From Paenibacillaceae bacterium (GTDB lineage Bacteria; Bacillota; Bacilli; Paenibacillales; CANHGK01): a stretch of 35,175 bases of DNA. A program made the translations under genes and the position numbers. The stretch is from contig CANHGK010000008.1 of the NCBI GenBank assembly GCA_947460235.1, positions 77,453 through 112,627 on the forward strand, written 5' to 3'. Numbering within the stretch: position 1 is the first letter of the stretch; each line of letters opens with the position of its first letter. Below are positions 9,987 to 17,537 of this stretch, one piece after another. The notes below the pieces were generated by a model, which was given only the letters and a program-made list of their open reading frames with translations, was not told the origin of the DNA and did not search any database.

Positions 9987-10328
9987 ATGAAACCCAAATA
10001 TGCCGAGTGGACAGAAACGAACGCATGGGATGAAGTCGTTGAGACGGGCGGAACATGGCTCATTCTCAAACACAGCACCGCATGTCCGATCAGCGGGGCG
10101 GCATTTCAAGAGTTCAATATTTTGGCGGGACTGCCCCAAAAAAAATTCAAACCCGTACTGATTAAGGTGATTGAATCACGTCCAGTGTCGAATCGCATTA
10201 CGGAGGCGACCGGGGTTACACACGAATCTCCGCAAGCGTTGCTTATCGTTGATGGGGAAGTGCGCTGGCACGCGTCACATTGGAAAGTGACCTTTGAAGC
10301 AATGAAAGAGGCGCTTAGCCGCAAGTGA
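9987..10328 (+). CDS. brxC: Monothiol bacilliredoxin, YtxJ/BrxC family
   Basis: A 113-residue thioredoxin-fold protein with the YtxJ signature KHSTACPISGAAFQEF, in which the single Cys of CPIS is the active thiol. The C-terminal part (THESPQALLIVDGEVRWHASHW) carries the cis-Pro region typical of this fold. In Bacillus, this family removes bacillithiol from S-bacillithiolated proteins in the cytoplasm. AAGGCGG at 9973-9979 overlaps the stop codon of the giant surface protein gene and lies 7 bases before ATG 9987 but only 1 base before ATG 9981, so I prefer 9987. The overlap suggests translation linked to the upstream gene, an odd pairing for a cytoplasmic redox protein. The length is normal for the family. 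Confidence 0.88.
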   Translation: MKPKYAEWTETNAWDEVVETGGTWLILKHSTACPISGAAFQEFNILAGLPQKKFKPVLIKVIESRPVSNRITEATGVTHESPQALLIVDGEVRWHASHWKVTFEAMKEALSRK

Positions 10329-10331
10329 TGT

Positions 10332-10360
10332 TTGACCTTTTGCGTTGCAGCATTTATACT
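10332..10360 (+). promoter_or_regulatory. Sigma-A promoter of the thrS T-box leader
   Basis: TTGACC at 10332-10337 and TATACT at 10355-10360 have a 17-base spacer, close to the sigma-A consensus. The promoter begins just after the brxC stop codon and would start transcription at about 10367. Confidence 0.75.
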
Positions 10361-10369
10361 CAACTCGTA

Positions 10370-10675
10370 GTATATTTGCATAATCAAATGCGCATGGACC
10401 AAAGCCATGTCCGTCCGGCCTCGCAGGCCCAGAGAGAAGTGCCTTCGGCTGCAAGCACTTTCCTGACGAACGAACGGATACCACTTTGATAGCGCGCGTC
10501 ACAGAAAGCAATTCTTGTGAATTGCACAATGACGCCGGCCGACACCGATACCCGTCAAACTAAGGAATGTTTTTTGGGTCACATGTTCGACTTGACCAAG
10601 AGATGTTTGAATTAGGGTGGAACCACGAGTTAATTCGCTCGTCCCGATCGTTATGATCCGGACGGGCTTTTTTAT
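10370..10675 (+). promoter_or_regulatory. Threonine-specific T-box riboswitch leader of thrS
   Basis: The conserved T-box sequence AGGGTGGAACCACGAG is at 10614-10629 and pairs in the antiterminator. Stem I features are visible: AGAGAG at 10431-10436, a distal AAGTGC/GCACTT helix holding GGCTGCAAG, and a specifier loop (GGATACCACTTTGA) with ACC, a threonine codon, at 10480-10482 followed by A. A terminator hairpin (13 paired positions with one mismatch, 10637-10667) and a T run to 10674 follow. Known mechanism: uncharged tRNA-Thr pairs with the specifier and the T-box bulge, the antiterminator forms, and thrS is read. The 5' limit of stem I is approximate. Confidence 0.9.
10637..10674 (+). terminator. 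Conditional terminator of the thrS T-box leader
   Basis: GCTCGTCCCGATC pairs with GATCCGGACGGGC around a GTTAT loop and is followed by seven T. The 5' strand lies just after the T-box sequence, as expected for a hairpin that competes with the antiterminator. Confidence 0.85.
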
Positions 10676-10702
10676 TTCAATTTTTAGGAGGAACTAGAAC
10701 AG

Positions 10703-12628
10703 ATGGCAATTCAAGTTACATTACCAAATGGCGCGCAGCGCGAATACGAGGTAGGCACATCGATTTCAAGCGTGGCGGAATCGATCAGCACAAGTCTTGC
10801 GAAAAATGCCTTGGTCGGTAAAATTAACGGTCAAGTCGTAGATTTGACAACTGAAATCGCAGTAGACTCCAAAGTTGCAATCGTCACTCTTGATGATGCG
10901 GAAGGCTTAGAAGTGTATCGTCACTCGGCGGCCCATTTGATGGCGCAGGCAATTAAACGGCTTTACGGTGGAGAAAATGTAAAACTCGGCATCGGTCCAG
11001 TCATCGAAGACGGATTTTTCTACGATATCGATATTGAACAAACATTAACACCAGATGATTTGCGTAAGATTGAGAAAGAAATGGAAAAAATTGTTTCCGA
11101 AAATGTACCAATTCGCCGCCGCGAAGTGTCGCGTGAAGAAGCGAAAAATATTTTCGGTGCGCTTGGAGATCCTTATAAGCTCGAGTTGATCGATGCGATT
11201 CCTGGCGATGCGCCAATTTCAATTTATGATCAAGGTGAATTTTTTGACTTGTGCCGTGGGCCGCATGTTCCTTCAACTGGACGAATTAAAGTATTCAAAT
11301 TGTTAAACGTATCTGGCGCGTACTGGCGCGGAGATTCTAAAAACAAAATGTTACAACGGATTTATGGTACGGCATTTGCCAAAAAGCAACAACTAGATGA
11401 TTACTTGTTCCAATTGGAAGAAGCGAAAAAACGCGACCACCGTAAACTCGGCAAAGAACTTGAATTGTTTATGTTCAGCGAAGAAGCGCCAGGGATGCCG
11501 TTTTATTTGCCTAAAGGTATGATCGTTCGCAACGAGTTGGAGCAGTATTCCCGTTACTTGCAAAACGCGCGCGATTATAAAGAAGTGCGTACTCCATTTA
11601 TTATGAACCAACGTCTATGGGAGCAATCCGGTCACTGGGATCACTACCAAGAAAATATGTACTTTACTGAAGTCGACGAAGTGAAGTTTGCGCTCAAACC
11701 GATGAACTGTCCTGGCCATATGTTAATTTTCAAAAGTGCATTGCGTTCATACCGTGATTTGCCGATCCGAATTGCCGAGTTCGGTCAAGTTCATCGCCAT
11801 GAGTTCAGCGGAGCACTTAACGGAATGATGCGCGTGCGTACATTCTGTCAAGATGATGCACATATTTTCGTGCGTCCAGATCAAATTCAAGATGAAATTT
11901 CACGCGTATTACAATTAATCGATGAAATTTATGGTTGTTTCGGATTTGAATACAGCATTGGGTTATCTACGCGGCCAGAAGATTCAATGGGCGATCCTGA
12001 ACTGTGGGATCAAGCAGAATCTGCACTTCATAGCGTTCTACAAGCGACAGGAATCCCATACAAAATTAACGAGGCTGATGGCGCATTCTATGGTCCGAAA
12101 ATCGACTTCCGCATCACAGATGCACTGAAACGAAGCTGGCAGTGTGCGACGATCCAATTGGACTTCCAAATGCCAGAGAAATTTGATCTCTCATATATCG
12201 GCGATGATGGTCAAAAACATCGTCCAGTCGTAATTCACCGTGCGATATACGGGTCAATTGATCGATTCATCGGAATCCTTACAGAACATTTTGCAGGAGC
12301 TTTCCCATTGTGGTTATCACCTGTTCAAGCCATTGTATTGCCAATTGCACCAGTGCACGCAGAATATGCCAATGCCGTGGTGGAAAAGCTAAAAGCTGAA
12401 GGAGTCCGCGCGGTTGCTGATGATCGCAATGAAAAAATCGGATATCGGATCCGCGAAGCTCAATTGTCCAAAACACCATATATGCTCGTTGTCGGTGACA
12501 ATGAAGTGTCAACGCAAAGTGTCGCGGTTCGTAAGCGCGGTTCACAAGATCAATCGCAACCTGTCATTACCGTTGAAACGATTTTGACTCAATTAACGAG
12601 TGAAATTGCAAACAAAGCATTATCTTAA
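10703..12628 (+). CDS. thrS: Threonyl-tRNA synthetase
   Basis: This class II synthetase charges tRNA-Thr in the cytoplasm. The 641 residues match the usual full length. Order: TGS domain (first about 65 residues); editing/SAD domain with HSAAHLMAQ and DLCRGPHVPSTG; catalytic core with motif 2 (RHEFSGALNGMMRVRTF) and motif 3 near HRAIYGSIDRF; C-terminal anticodon-binding domain (VLPIAPVHAEYA, DDRNEKIGYRIREAQ, YMLVVGDNE). The zinc ligands are visible: Cys in MNCPGH (about residue 336), His in DDAHIF and His in HRAIYGS. AGGAGG at 10686-10691 precedes ATG 10703. Expression is controlled by the Thr T-box leader upstream, and a terminator follows. Confidence 0.97.
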   Translation: MAIQVTLPNGAQREYEVGTSISSVAESISTSLAKNALVGKINGQVVDLTTEIAVDSKVAIVTLDDAEGLEVYRHSAAHLMAQAIKRLYGGENVKLGIGPVIEDGFFYDIDIEQTLTPDDLRKIEKEMEKIVSENVPIRRREVSREEAKNIFGALGDPYKLELIDAIPGDAPISIYDQGEFFDLCRGPHVPSTGRIKVFKLLNVSGAYWRGDSKNKMLQRIYGTAFAKKQQLDDYLFQLEEAKKRDHRKLGKELELFMFSEEAPGMPFYLPKGMIVRNELEQYSRYLQNARDYKEVRTPFIMNQRLWEQSGHWDHYQENMYFTEVDEVKFALKPMNCPGHMLIFKSALRSYRDLPIRIAEFGQVHRHEFSGALNGMMRVRTFCQDDAHIFVRPDQIQDEISRVLQLIDEIYGCFGFEYSIGLSTRPEDSMGDPELWDQAESALHSVLQATGIPYKINEADGAFYGPKIDFRITDALKRSWQCATIQLDFQMPEKFDLSYIGDDGQKHRPVVIHRAIYGSIDRFIGILTEHFAGAFPLWLSPVQAIVLPIAPVHAEYANAVVEKLKAEGVRAVADDRNEKIGYRIREAQLSKTPYMLVVGDNEVSTQSVAVRKRGSQDQSQPVITVETILTQLTSEIANKALS

Positions 12629-12651
12629 TTTGAATTTTTAGAAATTACAGC

Positions 12652-12693
12652 GGCTGTCCATCGAGTTTCATGGACAGCCATTGTGTTTTTTTT
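12652..12693 (+). terminator. Rho-independent terminator after thrS
   Basis: GGCTGTCCAT (12652-12661) and ATGGACAGCC (12670-12679) form a perfect 10-base stem with an 8-base loop. Eight T follow at 12686-12693. Confidence 0.85.
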
Positions 12694-12712
12694 GGCTAAC
12701 TTTATTATTAGA

Positions 12713-12727
12713 TGGAAAACGCTTTCA
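12713..12727 (+). promoter_or_regulatory. Upstream CcpA cre site of the debranching-enzyme gene
   Basis: GGAAAACGCTTTCA at 12714-12727 differs at one position from the cre form TGAAAACGCTTTCA. It ends 17 bases upstream of the -35 element. Confidence 0.6.
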
Positions 12728-12744
12728 AAATTTTCGAACAATGG

Positions 12745-12773
12745 TTGAAACTCGAGAAGGGCTCGTTTATAAT
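12745..12773 (+). promoter_or_regulatory. Sigma-A promoter of the debranching-enzyme gene
   Basis: TTGAAA at 12745-12750 and TATAAT at 12768-12773 are separated by 17 bases. Transcription would start at about 12780 and give a leader of roughly 95 bases that contains a palindromic operator and a second cre site. Confidence 0.8.
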
Positions 12774-12810
12774 CGTAATACGACCAATTGAACTGGTTTT
12801 CTCCCATCAT

Positions 12811-12826
12811 CAGCAAACGTTTGCTG
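12811..12826. promoter_or_regulatory. LacI/MalR-like operator palindrome
   Basis: CAGCAAACGTTTGCTG is a perfect 16-base palindrome with a central CG, the form bound by LacI-family regulators. Its GCAAACGTTTGC core resembles operators reported for MalR-type maltose/maltodextrin repressors in Firmicutes. It lies about 30 bases downstream of the predicted transcription start, a suitable place for repression. No LacI-family gene is in the window. Confidence 0.6.
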
Positions 12827-12833
12827 TGATTAG

Positions 12834-12847
12834 TGAAAACGATTTCA
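12834..12847 (+). promoter_or_regulatory. Downstream CcpA cre site in the leader of the debranching-enzyme gene
   Basis: TGAAAACGATTTCA matches the cre form at 13 of 14 positions. It lies between the operator palindrome and the ribosome site, consistent with roadblock repression by CcpA. Confidence 0.6.
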
Positions 12848-12874
12848 AAAACGTGAAGGGAGAATCATCAGATC

Positions 12875-15800
12875 ATGTTTCAGATGTTAAACAAGTCGCG
12901 GAAATGGATTTCGTTTGTACTCACAGTTGCTTTATTGCTAAGTTTGGTTCCAATTGCTGCAGTAGCAGGTACGTCAGCTGCAAAGAATTTGACGATTTAT
13001 TACAAGTCGGGTTTTAAGGCGCCTTATATCCATCATAATCTAGGCGGTAAATGGACCGTTTCACCGGGAACGGCGCTTGAAGCGTCAGAAATTCCAGGGT
13101 TTTTCAAAATTTCAGTTGACCTTGGTAGTCAAGATTCCTTGACGGCTGTTTTTACTGACCAGTCACAAAAAGCTTGGGATAATAACTATAAGAAGAACTA
13201 TTCATTCCCCGCGGGTACGTACACCGTTTACGGCACATCCGAAGACGGTGGAGGCTCGAATTGGAAGCTCGGCGCACCAGGTGCTGAAGGTTCAAAAGTA
13301 TTATTAGTGTTCAACGCAGGAAAATGGGCGACGCCATTTGTGCATTACACGCTTGCAGCTGACGGCAAAACAGGATGGACAAAAACACCTGGTGAGCCAA
13401 TGAAAATGATCGAGGGCACGTCGTACGCGTACATTGTTAAAGATTTAGGTGCTTCCAAAACGATGCTTGCTGCCTTTAATGACGGTAAAGATGGTTGGGA
13501 TAGCAACAATATGAAAAACTACACCATATCAAGTGGTGTTTACACGGTCGATGGCGGTTCATTGGATGAAGGATTCCCGGTCGCATTAACAGCGGCTTTG
13601 GCCGGCGTTCAACCGATTGAGGGTTCTACACTTACCGATACGCCAGAGCCGACTGCAACACCAGAACCGACTGCAACACCGGAACCGGCTACAACGCCAA
13701 CTCCAACACCAACAGTAATTCCGACAGATGCTCCAACAGCAACACCAGAACCGACAGCAACACCAACGCCGGAATTAGTAACGCCAGAACCGACGGAAAT
13801 ACCGCTTGAAACAGAAGTTCCAACGGCTACTCCAAAGAAAATTATCAAACCGAAACCGATTGTGACGCCAACACCGAAATCAATCGTGAAACAAACAGCA
13901 AAAGTAACACCGAAAGCAACACCAAAAGTAACTGCAAAAGTTACACCAAAAGCAACTGCAAAAACGGTAATTAAAGGAACGTCAACGCCAAAACCAACAG
14001 CGAAAGCAGGTTCTGTTGCGAAACCGCAAGGGACAGCTGTTGTTTATTATCAAAGTGACGCAGATGAAGCTTTTGTTCGATTCCGTACATTTGGCGGAGC
14101 TTGGAAGCCATTGGATGGCGGATACCCAATGAAATCGATTGGTAATGGATATTTCAAAACTACGATTAATCTTGGGACTTCTCGTGGAATTGAAGCGACA
14201 TTTATGGATACGTTAGGTAACGAAGATCCGGGTGAAGGCAATGCGCCATATCGTATTTATCAAGGATCAAGTACGATTGAAGCAGGCACATTACGTGCAG
14301 GAATTCCTACGGCACCGCAACAAAAAGTAACGATCTATTACAGTAATCCATTTCCAAAAGCATATTTTTACTTTAAGCCACAAAACGGTGCGTGGGTCAA
14401 AACGCCAGGCGTACTGATGACTGCTTCCGATTTTGAGGGATTTGTATCTTTGACGGTCCCTGCAGGTAGTTCTAAATCTGTAGAAGGTATTTTTACAAAT
14501 GGTAAAGGCATTTGGGATGATGACAATAATAAGCACTTTATATTTGCGGCTGGTGGAACATTTACCGTTGTAGATGGTCAAGTGATTAAAGGTACGCCGG
14601 AGACATTGCAAGATGATACGAATTTAACGCCTACGGAGACCGCAACACCGAAACCAATCGTAACAAACACGCCGAAACCAGTTTTAACCGCGACACCTGT
14701 AATCAGAGAAACACCAACGCCTAAAGTGGTTGAAACGCCGGCTCCAACGCCAACTGTTGAACCGACAGCAACACCGAAACCGGTAACAGTTGATAATAAA
14801 AATGCACAATTGCTCGGAATTCAAGAACCAGTTACTGGTGCATCATACACACACGTTGTAAACTCGCGTTTGAAATTGGATGCTTCCATCGCAGGAAAAA
14901 CGGCATTGGTTGAAATGTACTATGCAATTGGTTCCGAAGCGTTCCCTGAACAACCGGCATTAACGCAAAAAGCAGTGACAGGTCATGATGATTATTTCTT
15001 CTCTCCTGATTTTGCGAAACTTTCGGATACGAAAGAATTAAAAGTAAAATTTGTTGCAAAAGATAGTTCTGGAACGATTCTTGCATCTGCAGAAGTTGGA
15101 AAAATCGAGAAGAAAACTCCTTCATTTACAATGACTGGAATCAAAGACGGAACAACGTTAATCAAAGAAAACGGCAAAGTGACTGGTTCTCGGTTCGCAG
15201 TTTGGTCCAAACCAGCGACAAAAGTTCAAGTGTGGATTTATGGTTCCGAAGATAAAGGGGAACCAGTCAAAATCATTGATTTGGCGCCGCAAACAGAGAA
15301 AGCATATGGTGGGACGTATTGGGCTGCCGATATCAAATCGGATTCAGTTGTAACATTCGGAGAAGGCACGATGTATGGCCTTCGTGTCTGGGGTCCAAAC
15401 TTTGCTTATAGCCCTGAATGGAGACCTGGTACTGAAGCTGGATTTAAACAAGATGTAGATAGCGACGGTAACCGTTTTAACCCGAACAAATTGTTGATCG
15501 ATCCATATGCACGAGCAATTTCAAAAGAACCTGATTTGAATAACCATATTTATTTGACTGGCGCTGGATTCCGTCAATTCGATACGGCTAAAGATCAAGG
15601 GAAATCAGTCATTCATGATGCGAAATCATATGACTGGGGATCAGATAAACCGATTATGACGCCATGGCAAGATACATCGTTCTACGAAGTGCATGTACGT
15701 GGATTTACAGCGAACAAAAACTCAGGTGTAAGTGCGCCGGGCACGTTCAAAGGAATGTTAGAAAAAGCATCGCATTTTTCAGATTTGGGCGTTTCATCGA

Positions 15801-17395
15801 TTGAATTAATGCCTGTATTCGAAACGCCGAACGAGAACAAAGTTCCGCCTGCTGAGGAAAATTATTGGGGCTATATGACGACGAGTTATTTTACGCCTGA
15901 TCGGAAATTATCCTCTGACAAATCACCACTTGGACCAACACTTGAGTTCCGTGATTTGGTTAAGGGAATGCACAAAGTTGGCAAAGAAGTCATCCTTGAC
16001 GTTGTATTTAACCATACGGCAGAAGGCGGCGTGTACTGGTTAAGCAGAACAGAGACTGTTCATGATAACGGTCGTGTTGCGCTTGTTAGCTTCAAAGGGA
16101 TTGACAACGCATCGTATTATGGCTTATCCAAAGACAAACAAACGTACTCGGATAACACGGGCTGTGGATCGAACTTTAACGTAGCGAATCCGAAAGTAAC
16201 GCAATTCGTATTAGATTCCTTACATTACTGGGTTGAGGATATGCATGTCGACGGTTTCCGATTTGACTTGGCATCCGTACTCACGAATAGTGTTGAAATC
16301 GGCTACCAATGGAACAAACAATCACCACTAATCAACCGAATTATTAAGGAATTTCCGAATACAAAAATGGTTGCAGAACCTTGGGCGATTGGTGACGGTT
16401 CATATCAAGTAGGTAACTTCCCAGCGGGTGCTGATAGCTCATGGGCGGAGTGGCAAGATAAATTCCGTGATACCGTGAAGAAAGTCATTCTTTCTGATCC
16501 AGCAGCGGTCAAAGATCTTCCGACGCGACTTGCAGGTAGTTCCGATCTTTATGGTGATGATGGACGTAAACCATACCACAGCGTGAACTATATTTTATCG
16601 CATGACGGGTTCACGATGAATGACCTTGTAAGCTACAATCAGAAACAAAACAATATGCAATATCCTTACGGACCATCAGATGGCGGTCCTGATAACAACT
16701 TCTCATGGGATCACAATGGTGATGATGCATTACGTAAACAATCAATTCGTGATCTAGCCATGTATTTGTTTACATCCGCGGGTTCACCGATGATGCTCGG
16801 TGGTGACGAAATGCGCCGCACGCAAAAAGGAAATAACAACACGTACAACTTGGATACAGAGATCAACTATTACGACTGGACTTGGATGCAAACGAACGCT
16901 TCTACGTATGAATTCTTTAAAGGAATCATCGGATGGCGCAATCAACATCCAGCATTGAAACGTGGAGATTTCTATACAGGCAAAGATCACAATGGTGATG
17001 GAATTTCCGATATTCAATGGTCCGGTGCACAATTTAACAAGCCAGATTGGACTGGTGAAAGCAAACAAATTGCATGGCGTATTGATGGCGCAAAAGAAGA
17101 AACTGGTGCATCTAAAGATGATAACGACTTCTTTATTGCAGCCAATCACAATACAAGCACAACGACGTTCCAATTGCCACCGAACCATAAAGGCAAGAAG
17201 TGGTATCGCGTTTTAGATACTGCACCATGGGCGGAAAAAGGCGATTCGATCAAAAACAATATCGATTCGATGGATTCGGTAGATGTTGTAAGTGATGGAT
17301 CGTGGACGGATACAGGGGCACAAAACTTCGGAGGAGATAAATCCTATAACTACGAAGTTGGCGGACGTGCAATGGCGATGTTTGTTGAAAAATAA
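12875..17395 (+). CDS. Secreted isoamylase/GlgX-type debranching enzyme (GH13) with four CBM25-like modules
   Basis: Predicted to hydrolyse alpha-1,6 branches of starch or glycogen outside the cell. Order in 1,506 residues: signal peptide (cleavage near AVA, about 31); two CBM25-like modules (about 37-235); Thr/Pro/Lys-rich linker (about 245-385); two more CBM25-like modules (about 388-575); second TP linker; Ig-like domain; isoamylase N-terminal (CBM48-like) domain; GH13 barrel. The core resembles GlgX/isoamylase more than pullulanase (NYWGYMTTSYFTP, VVFNHTAEGG, GIDNASYYGL). Catalytic residues: Asp1131 (DGFRFD), Glu1168 (AEPW), Asp1244 (SHDGF). Modules 1 and 2 keep the His and both Trp typical of CBM25; module 3 lacks the His and the second Trp; module 4 has Tyr for His. 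No SLH or sortase anchor is seen, so it may be released or held through starch. AAGGGAG (12856-12862) supports ATG 12875. Control is probably by CcpA and a MalR-like repressor. Confidence 0.88.
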   Translation: MFQMLNKSRKWISFVLTVALLLSLVPIAAVAGTSAAKNLTIYYKSGFKAPYIHHNLGGKWTVSPGTALEASEIPGFFKISVDLGSQDSLTAVFTDQSQKAWDNNYKKNYSFPAGTYTVYGTSEDGGGSNWKLGAPGAEGSKVLLVFNAGKWATPFVHYTLAADGKTGWTKTPGEPMKMIEGTSYAYIVKDLGASKTMLAAFNDGKDGWDSNNMKNYTISSGVYTVDGGSLDEGFPVALTAALAGVQPIEGSTLTDTPEPTATPEPTATPEPATTPTPTPTVIPTDAPTATPEPTATPTPELVTPEPTEIPLETEVPTATPKKIIKPKPIVTPTPKSIVKQTAKVTPKATPKVTAKVTPKATAKTVIKGTSTPKPTAKAGSVAKPQGTAVVYYQSDADEAFVRFRTFGGAWKPLDGGYPMKSIGNGYFKTTINLGTSRGIEATFMDTLGNEDPGEGNAPYRIYQGSSTIEAGTLRAGIPTAPQQKVTIYYSNPFPKAYFYFKPQNGAWVKTPGVLMTASDFEGFVSLTVPAGSSKSVEGIFTNGKGIWDDDNNKHFIFAAGGTFTVVDGQVIKGTPETLQDDTNLTPTETATPKPIVTNTPKPVLTATPVIRETPTPKVVETPAPTPTVEPTATPKPVTVDNKNAQLLGIQEPVTGASYTHVVNSRLKLDASIAGKTALVEMYYAIGSEAFPEQPALTQKAVTGHDDYFFSPDFAKLSDTKELKVKFVAKDSSGTILASAEVGKIEKKTPSFTMTGIKDGTTLIKENGKVTGSRFAVWSKPATKVQVWIYGSEDKGEPVKIIDLAPQTEKAYGGTYWAADIKSDSVVTFGEGTMYGLRVWGPNFAYSPEWRPGTEAGFKQDVDSDGNRFNPNKLLIDPYARAISKEPDLNNHIYLTGAGFRQFDTAKDQGKSVIHDAKSYDWGSDKPIMTPWQDTSFYEVHVRGFTANKNSGVSAPGTFKGMLEKASHFSDLGVSSIELMPVFETPNENKVPPAEENYWGYMTTSYFTPDRKLSSDKSPLGPTLEFRDLVKGMHKVGKEVILDVVFNHTAEGGVYWLSRTETVHDNGRVALVSFKGIDNASYYGLSKDKQTYSDNTGCGSNFNVANPKVTQFVLDSLHYWVEDMHVDGFRFDLASVLTNSVEIGYQWNKQSPLINRIIKEFPNTKMVAEPWAIGDGSYQVGNFPAGADSSWAEWQDKFRDTVKKVILSDPAAVKDLPTRLAGSSDLYGDDGRKPYHSVNYILSHDGFTMNDLVSYNQKQNNMQYPYGPSDGGPDNNFSWDHNGDDALRKQSIRDLAMYLFTSAGSPMMLGGDEMRRTQKGNNNTYNLDTEINYYDWTWMQTNASTYEFFKGIIGWRNQHPALKRGDFYTGKDHNGDGISDIQWSGAQFNKPDWTGESKQIAWRIDGAKEETGASKDDNDFFIAANHNTSTTTFQLPPNHKGKKWYRVLDTAPWAEKGDSIKNNIDSMDSVDVVSDGSWTDTGAQNFGGDKSYNYEVGGRAMAMFVEK
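13629..13990 (+). repeat. Tandem repeats coding for the Thr/Pro linker
   Basis: Imperfect 18-base units (CCAGAGCCGACTGCAACA and variants) run in tandem from about 13645, coding PEPTAT repeats. A second block at about 13895-13965 codes K-[VA]-T-[PA] repeats. They form the flexible linker between starch-binding modules 2 and 3. Confidence 0.8.
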
Positions 17396-17404
17396 GAAAT
17401 AATT

Positions 17405-17466
17405 AAAGAGTCGTCTCGAATTGCAATTTGTGATCAAGTTGCAGCCGGGCACGACTCTTTTTTTAT
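17405..17466 (+). terminator. Rho-independent terminator after the debranching-enzyme gene
   Basis: AAAGAGTCGT (17405-17414) pairs with ACGACTCTTT (17451-17460) and a T run follows. A smaller inner hairpin (TGCAA/TTGCA) shortens the long loop. Confidence 0.75.
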
Positions 17467-17537
17467 TGTTTCAGATTTCGCCGACCTATGGTAAGCTAAT
17501 CCCGAATCGTATTCGAACGGGACGGAGTGTACATAGC

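Noticed and set aside
13609-13848. Minus-strand frame rich in Gly, Val, Ser and Ala inside the debranching-enzyme gene
   Set aside because: It is the reverse reading of the Thr/Pro linker repeats; it has no ribosome site and only low-complexity sequence.
13641-13970. Regular short repeats that might suggest a CRISPR array
   Set aside because: Units are 18 bases or less, directly adjacent without unique spacers, and lie in frame in a coding linker.
17421-17537. N-terminal extension of the glycosyltransferase
   Set aside because: It begins inside the terminator of the preceding gene and has no ribosome site; the membrane protein begins naturally at ATG 17538.
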